A stretch of DNA of 64,000 nucleotides. Origin: JAJAZB01 sp964244295. Its GTDB lineage: Bacteria; Bacteroidota; Bacteroidia; Cytophagales; Spirosomataceae. Below the pieces are notes generated by a model, which saw only the letters and a program-made list of their open reading frames with translations, searched no databases and was not told the origin of the DNA. This document shows positions 47,436 to 55,201 of this stretch, in pieces. The position numbers and the translations under genes were made by a program. Location: positions 61,312-125,311 of the forward strand of contig CAXTIG010000014.1 in NCBI GenBank assembly GCA_964244295.1, in the 5' to 3' direction. Position 1 is the stretch's first letter, and the number at the start of each line of letters is the position of its first letter.

Positions 47436-47450
47436 CTTATAGTTTGCTCT

Positions 47451-47912
47451 ATGACTCAACGTTTTTATTTCGATACGTCTGTTTTTGGAGGAGTTTACGA
47501 TGTCGAATTTGAAGAAGCTTCAGTTCAACTGTTTGAAAAGGTGAAGTTGGGACAAGTAGTTTGCGTTTACTCTGACTTGACCGAAGGGGAACTGTTCGAC
47601 GCACCTGAACGGGTTAGAGACTTTTTCAAAGACTTACCCAGGGGAAATTTAGAAGCGGTTGAGGTGACAGACGAGGCGGTTACGCTGGCAAAAAATTACA
47701 TTGACGAAAAGGTAGTTGGTAAGACCAGTTTTGACGATTGTGTACACATTGCCCTTGCTACAATTCATAAAGTAGATATTCTGGTAAGTTGGAATTTTAA
47801 GCACATCGTAAACATTTATCGGATTCGAGGATACAATTCAGTAAATTTACGGTTAGGGTATCCGATATTAGAAATCCGTTCACCAAAAGACATCATCGGC
47901 CATGAAAACTGA
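47451..47912 (+). CDS. PIN-domain protein, probable type II toxin
   Basis: A 153-residue PIN nuclease: first Asp in MTQRFYFDTSVFGGVYD, Glu in SDLTEGELFDAP, the second acidic cluster in KTSFDDCVHIALATIHK, and the last in VSWNFKHIVN. These match the four acidic positions of the PIN fold. Its stop lies 11 bases inside the next gene, which is a short charged protein. The toxin-first order is less common than VapBC but frequent in Bacteroidota. Confidence 0.85.
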   Translation: MTQRFYFDTSVFGGVYDVEFEEASVQLFEKVKLGQVVCVYSDLTEGELFDAPERVRDFFKDLPRGNLEAVEVTDEAVTLAKNYIDEKVVGKTSFDDCVHIALATIHKVDILVSWNFKHIVNIYRIRGYNSVNLRLGYPILEIRSPKDIIGHEN

Positions 47913-48060
47913 AGCTAAAAAGCAAATTGCGGAGAAAGAATTTGACACAGTCGAAACGTTTAGAGCAATAAAGGAAAAAATTTCAAAGGACATCGTTGAC
48001 ATGAACTTTGAACAAATAAAAGCGTACTTGCAGAATAAAAAAATTCGTACGCAAGACTGA
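47902..48060 (+). CDS. 52-aa probable antitoxin of the PIN protein
   Basis: ATG at 47902, stop TGA at 48058-48060. The product (MKTEAKKQIAEKEFDTVETF, KEKISKDIVDMNFEQIKAYL, NKKIRTQD) is a small, charged, helical protein of the type found directly downstream of PIN toxins in Bacteroidota. It overlaps the PIN gene by 11 bp, which implies coupling and a stoichiometric partner. Antitoxin function is inferred from the context. Confidence 0.6.
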   Translation: MKTEAKKQIAEKEFDTVETFRAIKEKISKDIVDMNFEQIKAYLQNKKIRTQD

Positions 48061-48249
48061 CTCCGCCTACGTTCAAGTTGCCTTCGGATTGTGAGTTGGG
48101 CTGAAGTATCCTGATTTCCATACACCGCGCAGCCCAAAATGGTAGTTCTTCTCTATCGCAGCGTTCTTCTTCCAAGCTACCCTTTCTGCCCGCACAGGCA
48201 GATTTCCCCCTTTCCCCACTTTACGAAAACGGCGGGGGTGCCGCTTTCC

Positions 48250-48420
48250 ATGAAAAAAATCCTCCTCTGGGCGCTCGCCCTCGCCGGAGCGCTGGCCGCG
48301 TTCACGCCCACGCTAAAACCCGTTTCCGCCGAAAACCCAACCTCGCCCCCCCTTCAAAGCGATTCCCGAACCTTCTTCGGCAATTTGCCACGGATGAGTT
48401 CGTACGAACCCCGAACGTAA
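48250..48420 (+). CDS. Short secreted peptide or gene remnant
   Basis: ATG at 48250 gives 56 residues: MKKILLWALALAGALAAFTP with a clear signal peptide, then TLKPVSAENPTSPPLQ and a tail read antisense through the MmcQ/YjbR gene. Because its second half lies inside the 3' end of the opposite gene, this may be the leftover 5' end of a larger secreted protein rather than a functional peptide. Confidence 0.3.
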   Translation: MKKILLWALALAGALAAFTPTLKPVSAENPTSPPLQSDSRTFFGNLPRMSSYEPRT

Positions 48421-48698
48421 AGTTCCAGATCAGCCTGGGTGAGCCACGCAATGTCGTCGCACTGAATCCAGCAGTGATGGGCCACGTACGGCGCGGGGCG
48501 GAACCCTTCGCGCTCGCTCAGGATGGCGAAGTCTTCGTCACTGCATTTAAACGAACACGTCAGCGGAGGCGTGGGCGAACCGCCAAACCAGAAAAACGAC
48601 TTGCCGCCGACGTTGAACGTCAGGTGGTGTTCAATTTTCACCACGGCGGTCGCGCCGGGCAGATTCAGGCTGAACGCCTCGATTTGTTCAAAGGTCAT
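48354..48698 (-). CDS. MmcQ/YjbR-family DNA-binding-fold protein
   Basis: A 114-residue protein: MTFEQIEAFSLNLPGATAVV, FNVGGKSFFWFGGSPTPPLT, SFKCSDEDFAILSEREGFRP, and the C-terminal YELIRGKLPKKVRESL. These are the hallmarks of the MmcQ/YjbR family, small proteins with a CyaY-like fold, often described as DNA-binding. The family has no firmly known function. It overlaps the short plus-strand secreted peptide tail to tail. Confidence 0.88.
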   Translation of the reverse strand: MTFEQIEAFSLNLPGATAVVKIEHHLTFNVGGKSFFWFGGSPTPPLTCSFKCSDEDFAILSEREGFRPAPYVAHHCWIQCDDIAWLTQADLELYVRGSYELIRGKLPKKVRESL

Positions 48699-48734
48699 GG
48701 AGGATTAAAAAAGAAGAAAGTTCTCGCTTGAATT

Positions 48735-49262
48735 TCACCACCGCCGCAACACCGCCCGGTGCCAGGTGCCAATCGGGAAACTCTGGACGGGCGGCACGTC
48801 TTCGCCGCCTACTTTCTGCCCGCCGCTGCTGCGCACGGCGGTGTCTTTTCCCGAAATAATCTCGAAAACCAATTCCTCGCCGCGCCGCTCGAAACTCGAA
48901 ATCAGCCGGGTGCCCTGCACGGTGAACTGGCTCAACAGTCGCCCGTCAAGGTAGTAATCGTCGAGTTGGATGCCGTTGTTTTCGTCCGTCACGTAGTGGC
49001 CCGTTGCCCGATCCACGATGAGCAGGTCGTAGGCGCGGCGGCCTTTAGCCGTGTCTTCGCCGTAAATCAGGGCGAACCGCCAGCGCAGGGAGTCGGCGGT
49101 GGGGGCGATTTCCACGGCCATCGGCACGGTTTGGGCCACGCCCTTCGCGTTGTGGATCCGGAGGGTGCCGCGCCAGGTGCCTTGCCAGCTTTGGGGGAAG
49201 GATTGGGCCGAGGCCGTTGAAACGAGGGCGGCCAGCAGACCGAACAGGAAGCGGAAGCGCAT
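48735..49262 (-). CDS. Secreted hypothetical protein
   Basis: The ATG at 49260-49262 gives 175 residues beginning MRFRFLFGLLAALVSTASAQ, a signal peptide. The mature part (WQGTWRGTLRIHNAKGVAQT, WRFALIYGEDTAKGRRAYDL, NNGIQLDDYYLDGRLLSQFT) alternates short strands as in lipocalin-like beta-barrels, but I recognise no named family. An in-frame extension upstream lies in a poorly conserved AT-rich stretch and is rejected. Confidence 0.7.
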   Translation of the reverse strand: MRFRFLFGLLAALVSTASAQSFPQSWQGTWRGTLRIHNAKGVAQTVPMAVEIAPTADSLRWRFALIYGEDTAKGRRAYDLLIVDRATGHYVTDENNGIQLDDYYLDGRLLSQFTVQGTRLISSFERRGEELVFEIISGKDTAVRSSGGQKVGGEDVPPVQSFPIGTWHRAVLRRW

Positions 49263-49465
49263 GGAATTTGATTTTTGAAAACAAAGGTGTGGGCCACCCG
49301 GACTGATCCAGCCTGACCGACTGAATTTTAAGTAGTGGGTAAGTAGGGATTGGGTAAATTGGTTGTTCTGATTTAACCTCTGGTGCCCAGTTCCCCAATC
49401 CCCAATCCCCAATTACCCAATTCCCATCCGCTTGACCGACCTTTGAGCAAAATCCATCCTTTCCC

Positions 49466-49663
49466 ATGACGTTCGAATACAACCTCATCTCCTACGGACG
49501 CAGCACGAGCAAACTCGATTTACTCCATAAATTTAACCAACTCGGCGAGGAAGGCTGGGAACTGGTGGCCGTGTACGACGTCGAATCCAAAGCCGTCGGA
49601 TTTTTCGATAGCGGTTCGGAAACGGCTGAAATTGTGGCCGTTTTTAAGCGGGCGAAAGCCTGA
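49466..49663 (+). CDS. DUF4177-like small protein
   Basis: A 65-residue protein: MTFEYNLISYGRSTSKLDLL, HKFNQLGEEGWELVAVYDVE, AEIVAVFKRAKA. The W-E-L-V with the strand-helix-strand layout (LNxLGxEGWELV) is the DUF4177 pattern. It is probably cytoplasmic with unknown function. It sits 26 bp upstream of the methyltransferase gene on the same strand. Confidence 0.75.
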   Translation: MTFEYNLISYGRSTSKLDLLHKFNQLGEEGWELVAVYDVESKAVGFFDSGSETAEIVAVFKRAKA

Positions 49664-49688
49664 CACTCTCCACGCCTGCCTTCGTTCG

Positions 49689-50792
49689 ATGATCACCACC
49701 CACCAGATTTTTTTTAGCCCCGCCCAACGCACGGCGGCGCTGGCCGATGCGTCGGTACACCTGGTCGTCACCTCGCCGCCGTACCCGATGATTGAAATGT
49801 GGGACGAAAGCCTGGCGGGCCAGAATCCCCTCATTCGGGCCGCGCTGGAACGGCTCGACGGCCCGGCGGCCTTCGAGGCCATGCACGCCGAACTCGACCG
49901 GGTGTGGGAGGAGGTGTGTCGGGTCACGATTCCCGGCGGCTTCGTGTGCGTCAACATCGGCGATGCCACCCGCACGCTCGGCGGTACGTTCCAGCTTTTC
50001 CCCAACCACGCCCGGATTCTTTCCTTTTTTCAGCAAAAAGGCTTTTCCTGCCTGCCCGCCGTGCTGTGGCGCAAACCCACCAACGCGCCCAACAAATTCA
50101 TGGGCTCGGGGATGCTGCCCGCCGGGGCCTACGTCACGCTCGAACACGAGTACATTCTGATTTTTCGGAAAGGCGGGAAACGGGTTTTTAAAACCGAAGC
50201 CGAAAAACAACACCGCCAGGAAAGCGCCTTTTTCTGGGAAGAACGCAACGCCTGGTTCTCCGACCTCTGGGACGTGCGCGGCACCCGGCAGGGCCTGGCC
50301 GACGGCAGCGCCCGCGACCGCAGCGGCGCGTTTCCGTTCGAGATTCCCTACCGCCTCATCAACATGTATTCGGTGAAGGGCGACACCGTGCTGGACCCCT
50401 TCCTGGGCACGGGCACCACGTCCCTCGCCGCCCTGGTGGCCGGGCGAAACAGCGTCGGCTACGAACGGGAAGCGAACCTTTCGGACGCAATTTTCAGTAC
50501 ACTCGACGCGAAGCCCGAAACGCTTAACCAGGTCGTAACCGCCCGCCTGGAGCGCCACCGGGTTTTTCTGGAAAAACGAACTGCCGCCGGAGCCGCGCCC
50601 TGCAAGCATTTCAACCCGAAGCACCAGTTTTCGGTGATGACGAGCCAGGAAAAAAGCTTGCGTCTGGATTTTGTAACCAGCCTCGAACGAAATGGGCCGG
50701 TGGTGACGGCCTGGTACGCCGAAGCACCCCTGGCGCTAAACGAAACAACGTTGCCTAAGCGCCGGGTGCGGCAGGCGCGGTTGCCGGTTTAA
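49689..50792 (+). CDS. Orphan DNA methyltransferase (TSPPY type)
   Basis: A 367-residue beta-class DNA methyltransferase from the ATG at 49689. The catalytic motif is TSPPYP at 28-33, motif I is DPFLGTGTTSLAALVAGR near residue 236, and GYERE follows. TSPPY is typical of N4-cytosine and some N6-adenine enzymes. There is no restriction endonuclease gene next to it; an IS1 element lies 27 bp downstream. It may act as a solitary regulator, or its partner could have been lost to rearrangement. Confidence 0.87.
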   Translation: MITTHQIFFSPAQRTAALADASVHLVVTSPPYPMIEMWDESLAGQNPLIRAALERLDGPAAFEAMHAELDRVWEEVCRVTIPGGFVCVNIGDATRTLGGTFQLFPNHARILSFFQQKGFSCLPAVLWRKPTNAPNKFMGSGMLPAGAYVTLEHEYILIFRKGGKRVFKTEAEKQHRQESAFFWEERNAWFSDLWDVRGTRQGLADGSARDRSGAFPFEIPYRLINMYSVKGDTVLDPFLGTGTTSLAALVAGRNSVGYEREANLSDAIFSTLDAKPETLNQVVTARLERHRVFLEKRTAAGAAPCKHFNPKHQFSVMTSQEKSLRLDFVTSLERNGPVVTAWYAEAPLALNETTLPKRRVRQARLPV

Positions 50793-50902
50793 CACAGTTC
50801 GCTGTTCATTAAAATTGTCGGTAGTCCTCAAGAAGTAATGACAGGAATCAAGAAAGCCACAGGGGGCGGTAGTTTTGGGTCGCCAAACTCAAACTACGCG
50901 TC

Positions 50903-51226
50903 ATGTTTCATCAACACAACTGCCCATCCTGTGGCGGGTCAAACTTAGTTAAGAACGGGCGTACTTACTTGGGCAAAGACCGGCTCAAATGCAAACGTTG
51001 CTCCCGCCAGTTCGTCACCCGGCGCTGCCACCCGCCGCTTTCCCCCGAGTGCAAACGCCGCATCGAACTGTTATTGGTGGAGCGAATTTCCCTGGAGGCC
51101 ATCTGCCGGGTGATGGAAATCAAGGCTCATCAACTCTACCCCTACACCGAGGAGTTGTACGGGGAAATTTCCGCTGATTTGGCTTGTAATGTTGCTCAAG
51201 ACTCTAAAATAGAATGTCAATGCTGA
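50903..51226 (+). CDS. insA: IS1 InsA-type protein
   Basis: A 107-residue zinc-finger/HTH protein: CPSCGGSNLVKNGRTYLGKD, LKCKRCSRQFVTRRCHPPLS, ICRVMEIKAHQLYPYTEEL. The C-x2-C pairs and the helix-turn-helix are the InsA layout that binds the inverted ends. The frame ends at TGA (51224-51226), and the InsB frame is +1 relative to it, so transposase production would need frameshifting or independent initiation. Confidence 0.88.
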   Translation: MFHQHNCPSCGGSNLVKNGRTYLGKDRLKCKRCSRQFVTRRCHPPLSPECKRRIELLLVERISLEAICRVMEIKAHQLYPYTEELYGEISADLACNVAQDSKIECQC

Positions 51227-51626
51227 GGCCGATGAGTTATGGAGTTTTGTGGGCCGCAAGACCAACAAGCAATGGCTGTGGGTGGCCCTGGACCGCGCCA
51301 GCCGCCAGGTCGTGGCCTTGCACGTGGGCCAGCGTGGGGCCAGCGGAGCAATTGGTTTGTGGCAAGCCATGCCCGAGGCCTATCGCCAGCGGGCCACCTT
51401 TCACACCGATGATTGGGAAGCCTACAAAGGCATTATCCCTGCCGAGCAACACCGCTCCTCTAAGCAGAAAAAAGACACTAATCACATTGAGCGGTTCTTT
51501 TGCACCTTGCGTCAACGGGCCTCCCGGCTGGTGCGAAAAAGCCTGTCTTTCTCCAAAAAACTCGAACGGCACGTCAATGCCATCCGCTTTTTTGCTACCC
51601 ATTACAACCTATCATTACAAGTTTAG
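51213..51626 (+). CDS. insB: IS1 InsB-type transposase domain
   Basis: The frame is open from 51213 (after TAG at 51210-51212) and reads NVNAEADELWSFVGRKTNKQ, then WLWVALDRASRQVVALHVGQ, FHTDDWEAYKGIIP and KKDTNHIERFFCTLRQRASR. It carries the DDE/DEDK-like elements (D in ADELWSFVG, D in HTDDW, E in NHIERFFCTLRQR) of IS1 transposases. No ATG exists before the conserved start; a GTG at 51249 would lose the first acidic residue. It is probably translated by a frameshift from insA. Confidence 0.85.
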   Translation, partial: NVNAEADELWSFVGRKTNKQWLWVALDRASRQVVALHVGQRGASGAIGLWQAMPEAYRQRATFHTDDWEAYKGIIPAEQHRSSKQKKDTNHIERFFCTLRQRASRLVRKSLSFSKKLERHVNAIRFFATHYNLSLQV

Positions 51627-51637
51627 GACTACCAAAT

Positions 51638-51722
51638 TGTCATCCTGGAAGGACCTTGTCGGACTACCGTTCCCGTTTCAGGAATGGGAACGGTAGTCCA
51701 ACGAGGTCCTTCCAGGATGACA
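51638..51722. repeat. GTCATCC-family palindrome next to the IS1 element
   Basis: TGTCATCCTGGAAGGACCTT with CGGACTACCGTTCCC pairs with GGGAACGGTAGTCC and AACGAGGTCCTTCCAGGATG. The IS1 target duplication shares its first four bases. Confidence 0.87.
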
Positions 51723-51755
51723 GCACTTGGGGAAAGTGTGATTTTTTGATTTTCT

Positions 51756-52520
51756 ATGGCAAACACCCCCGCCCAACCCGACGACTGGCAATTCTTGCGA
51801 ACGTACACCCCCGCCCGTATCGCGCCGGGAAGGGCCGGGCACAGCCTCCCCACGCGGGCGCTGCTCGACTTCAACCTCGACCACGCCCGCGCCCGCGATG
51901 CCGTGCATTCGGCACTGAACGTAGAGTCGTTCTCGGAAAAATTAAGGGTCTTGCATCCCGAAGTTTTTTGCTTAAAAACGAAGGCGAAAACCCGGCAGGA
52001 GTACCTGCTCCGACCTGATTTCGGACGAACGTTGAGCGAAGAATCGGGGGAGAGCTTACACGCTTTCGATTTCCCAGCCAGCACGATAGGAATCGTCGTG
52101 GCTGATGGGCTTTCGGCGCAGGCGGTGGAAAATCACGCGGTACCCTTGCTGGAGAAAATTTTACCGGCTTGTCGGGAATGGGGCTGGACCCTCGCGCCGC
52201 TTTGCCTCGTGGAACAGGGCCGGGTAGCCGTGGCCGATGAAATCGGGGCCTTGCTCCACGCCGAAATGACGGTGATTTTACTCGGTGAACGTCCCGGCCT
52301 CAGCTCGCCCGACAGCCTCGGGGCCTACCTCACCTACGCCCCCCGCCCCGGCCTGACCGACGACTCCCGCAACTGCGTTTCCAACATTAGGGCGGAGGGA
52401 ATGAGTTACGAACTAGCGGCGGCGAAACTGCTCTGGCTACTTTCGGAAATGAAAACCCGGCGCTTGGGCGGGGTAGACCTGAAGGATGAAATGCCCAGCA
52501 GACTTCTTGGAAAAAGCTAA
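51756..52520 (+). CDS. eutC: Ethanolamine ammonia-lyase small subunit
   Basis: A 254-residue EutC. LRTYTPARIAPGRAGHSLPT, RARDAVHSALN, RPDFGRTLSEES, FPASTIGIVVADGLSAQAVE, GARVAVADEIG-like VAVADEIGALLHAEMTVILLGERPG and TDDSRNCVSNIR are complete family motifs. With EutB it forms the coenzyme-B12-dependent enzyme that splits ethanolamine to acetaldehyde and ammonia. No eutB is in this window on either side: the upstream neighbours are a palindrome and the IS1 element. Either eutB lies elsewhere, or it was separated by rearrangement. A terminator follows. Confidence 0.93.
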   Translation: MANTPAQPDDWQFLRTYTPARIAPGRAGHSLPTRALLDFNLDHARARDAVHSALNVESFSEKLRVLHPEVFCLKTKAKTRQEYLLRPDFGRTLSEESGESLHAFDFPASTIGIVVADGLSAQAVENHAVPLLEKILPACREWGWTLAPLCLVEQGRVAVADEIGALLHAEMTVILLGERPGLSSPDSLGAYLTYAPRPGLTDDSRNCVSNIRAEGMSYELAAAKLLWLLSEMKTRRLGGVDLKDEMPSRLLGKS

Positions 52521-52687
52521 ACGACGCCCGAATTACCGAAGGATTTCTGGCAAAAATGGGGCATCGGTTCCCCGCTATCTTCTTCGGGTAACCGATCGAA
52601 AAAATAACGGCTGATTCAGGCATCAATCGCGGCTTTTATCCGTTATTTTCACCAGCTTTTTTTGAAAAGCGCTTGCTGTGGCCCATA

Positions 52688-52722
52688 CCGATAAGGTCTT
52701 TTTTTGACCTTATCGGTTTTTT
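52688..52722 (+). terminator. Terminator after eutC
   Basis: CCGATAAGGTC-ttttttt-GACCTTATCGG with a following T6 run. It lies immediately upstream of the ABC transporter gene and argues against starts placed inside it. Confidence 0.85.
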
Positions 52723-52775
52723 CATCGGCAAAAACTTTTCCGGAAAAGTACAACAACCACCCACCTTCAAGGTTA

Positions 52776-54590
52776 GTGAAAAATCCGTATTTGTCGCTGC
52801 TACGCACGGCGTGGCAGTACGCACGCCAGCAACGGCGTCGCTTCGTAGCCGTGTACGCCCTTTTCGGGCTTGCCAACGTCGTTTACGCCCTCAATCCCTT
52901 GCTCTACGGCTGGTTTGTCGCCGAAATTCAACGCGAAGGAACCGGCGTACTCCGCCACGCCTGGCTCTACGCCGGCGTGTTTCTGGGCCTTCGGGGCCTG
53001 GGCTGGTTGCTCCACGGCCCGGCCCGCGTGATGGAGCGCCAACTAGCCTTCGACCTGAGCCGCAACTACCTCGACTCGCTCTACCACCAGGCCCTGCACC
53101 TGCCCGTTGGCTGGCACCAGGATCACCACAGCGGGGCCACCATCAACCGCCTTCGCAAAGCCTACGAAGCCCTCCGCGACTTTTTCCAGAACGGCTTCGT
53201 GTACCTCAACGCCATCTCCAAATTCGTTTTTTCGTTCGGCGCGATGGTGTATTTCTCGCCCCTGTTCGGGGCCATCGGCGTGGGCCTGGGTTTGCTGACG
53301 GTGTGGGTAATTTTCCGCTTCGACAAGCCCTTCATCAAAAGCCTCGACGAGGTCAACGAGCGTGAGCACGTGGTCACCTCTACGCTGTTCGACAGCCTTT
53401 CCAACATCTTGACGGTCATCACGTTGCGTTTGGGAAAACGCCTGCAAATCAGTTTAATGGACAAAGTGGCAATGATTGCCGGGCCGTTCCGGCGCAACGT
53501 GGTCGTCAACGAGTGGAAATGGTTTTCGGCGGATATGCTCGTCGGGCTGATTTATGCCGTGATGGTGGTGGGCTACGTCTGGCAGCATTGGACGCCCGGC
53601 GCGGTGTTTGCCCTCGGCGGGTTGGTCACGCTGCTGGGCTACGTCAACCAGTTTACGAGTGTGTTTACCGATGTGGCGTTTCAGTACACCGAAATCGTGC
53701 GCTACAACACCCACGTCCAGACGGCCCGGCACCTCACCGATGCCTACGCCGCCCGGCACCGCCCGGAGCCGAGTGCCCCGCTCGATGAGCATTGGAAACT
53801 ACTCGAAATCAAAAACCTGAGCTATTCACACCGCGACGTGCCGCCGCGTTTTCAGACCAGCACCCGGCCCAAGCCCAGTGGCCTGCACGGCCTGAACCTG
53901 CGCATCCGTCGGGGCGAGCGGATTGCCTTCATCGGCGAAAGCGGCAGCGGCAAAAGTACGCTGCTGGCCCTGTTGCGCGGACTTTATGAGGCCGAACCGG
54001 GAACCGAGGTGCGCGTAGACGGACGCCTCCAGCCCGATTTGAGCGTGATTGCCGGGGCGGTGACGCTGTTTCCGCAGGAACCCGAAATTTTTGAGAACAC
54101 CATCGGCTACAACATCACCCTGGGCTTGCCTTTTTCGGAAGCAGAAATCCAGCGGGCCTGCCGCACGGCCCACTTCGACGAGGTGGTAAACCACCTGCCC
54201 GACGGCCTCGATTCGAGCATTCAGGAAAAAGGCATGAACCTGTCGGGTGGGCAAAAGCAGCGCCTGGCCCTGGCTCGGGGCGTGCTGGCCGCGCGCGGCA
54301 GTGACCTCGTGCTGATGGATGAACCCACCAGCAGCGTAGACCCCAAAACCGAGCTTCGGATTTACGAGCGGATGTTTGAAGAATTTGAGGGCAAGGCCGT
54401 ACTCTCCTCCCTGCACCGCCTGCACCTGCTCACGTTGTTCGACTACGTGTACATCCTCGACCAGGGCCGCCTTGTTGATGAGGGTACCTTCGAGTCGCTG
54501 CGGCTCGGTAGCCCGGTATTTGGCGAACTGTGGCGGCACCAGGAGCAACACACCCGACCCGCGCGGGCCGTGGTGGCCGTGTTGAACTGA
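52776..54590 (+). CDS. ABC exporter, permease-ATPase half-transporter
   Basis: A 604-residue half-transporter starting at GTG (52776: MKNPYLSLLRTAWQYARQQR). Six predicted membrane segments are followed by a nucleotide-binding domain with Walker A GESGSGKST near 389, signature LSGGQKQRLALARG near 490 and Walker B DLVLMDEPTSSVDP. The domain order and length match MsbA-type homodimeric exporters for lipids, drugs or peptides. The substrate is unknown. An earlier TTG start would fall in the terminator hairpin and is rejected. Confidence 0.9.
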   Translation: MKNPYLSLLRTAWQYARQQRRRFVAVYALFGLANVVYALNPLLYGWFVAEIQREGTGVLRHAWLYAGVFLGLRGLGWLLHGPARVMERQLAFDLSRNYLDSLYHQALHLPVGWHQDHHSGATINRLRKAYEALRDFFQNGFVYLNAISKFVFSFGAMVYFSPLFGAIGVGLGLLTVWVIFRFDKPFIKSLDEVNEREHVVTSTLFDSLSNILTVITLRLGKRLQISLMDKVAMIAGPFRRNVVVNEWKWFSADMLVGLIYAVMVVGYVWQHWTPGAVFALGGLVTLLGYVNQFTSVFTDVAFQYTEIVRYNTHVQTARHLTDAYAARHRPEPSAPLDEHWKLLEIKNLSYSHRDVPPRFQTSTRPKPSGLHGLNLRIRRGERIAFIGESGSGKSTLLALLRGLYEAEPGTEVRVDGRLQPDLSVIAGAVTLFPQEPEIFENTIGYNITLGLPFSEAEIQRACRTAHFDEVVNHLPDGLDSSIQEKGMNLSGGQKQRLALARGVLAARGSDLVLMDEPTSSVDPKTELRIYERMFEEFEGKAVLSSLHRLHLLTLFDYVYILDQGRLVDEGTFESLRLGSPVFGELWRHQEQHTRPARAVVAVLN

Positions 54591-54601
54591 TGGGTTTCCA
54601 C

Positions 54602-54643
54602 AAAAAAGGAAGCAGAAATGACCTCATTTCTCCTTCCTTTTTT
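54602..54643. terminator. Bidirectional terminator
   Basis: AAAAAAGGAAGCAGAAATGA and TCATTTCTCCTTCCTTTTTT form a 14-bp stem flanked by A and T tracts between the convergent ABC exporter and RDD genes. Confidence 0.8.
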
Positions 54644-54661
54644 CTTTCCGTCCGCCTTCCC

Positions 54662-55141
54662 TCAGTACCCGATTTCTTCGGTTGCCTTTACTACGTAGGT
54701 TCCGGCGATCAGATCGTGAATGCAGCGACGTTCGCTGCCAAAAATGAACAGAATGTCCACCAGCGTGTACAGGTTACCTAAAATTGGAATCAGGCTAGGC
54801 AATCCACTGACAATTCCACGGAGCAGCACATTGGTAACGAAGCCACCGTTTTCCTGGTCACTCACCCGAACAATTTTGATTTTCATCACCCGCTTGCCGA
54901 CCGTCTGCCCCTGGTTGGACAGCAGGATAAGCTGGTAAACTAAAACTCCGAGAAAGAGTAATCCGCCGAGGCCAAGCAAAGGCCAAGAAGCCACACTCAG
55001 GTCGCCGCCAGAATTGATTGTTCCTCCCAGCACGAAAAATAAAGCAGGGACGAAATACAGAGCCGCATCGATCAGAACCGCCAGTAAACGGTCGCCTACC
55101 TCGGCCAGGACGTAGGTGGGTGGGGTATAGGTTGTTTCCAT
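54662..55141 (-). CDS. RDD-family membrane protein
   Basis: A 159-residue RDD protein: the R-D-x-A motif in EVGDRLLAVLIDAALYFVPA (RLLAVLID with the Arg and Asp pair), NQGQTVGKRVMKIKIVRVSD in the centre and a final RRCIHDLIAGTYVVKA. Three to four membrane segments are predicted. RDD proteins are small membrane proteins, some of which act as sodium/proton antiporters or as fusion partners; here the function is unknown. Confidence 0.88.
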   Translation of the reverse strand: METTYTPPTYVLAEVGDRLLAVLIDAALYFVPALFFVLGGTINSGGDLSVASWPLLGLGGLLFLGVLVYQLILLSNQGQTVGKRVMKIKIVRVSDQENGGFVTNVLLRGIVSGLPSLIPILGNLYTLVDILFIFGSERRCIHDLIAGTYVVKATEEIGY

Positions 55142-55201
55142 CGAAAAAAGGGGGTTAAGGGTACGGAAGCAAGTATACGAAACCCGCCCGAAATCGCCAA
55201 C

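Larger units (their letters stand above)
50820..51633 (+). mobile_element. IS1-family insertion sequence
   Basis: An 814-bp element bounded by GGTAGTCCT (left) and AGGACTACC (right) inverted ends and flanked by the 8-bp direct repeat AAATTGTC (50812-50819 and 51634-51641). It carries insA and insB-type genes. The right duplication overlaps the TGTC start of a GTCATCC palindrome, so the element landed at the edge of that repeat. Confidence 0.9.
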
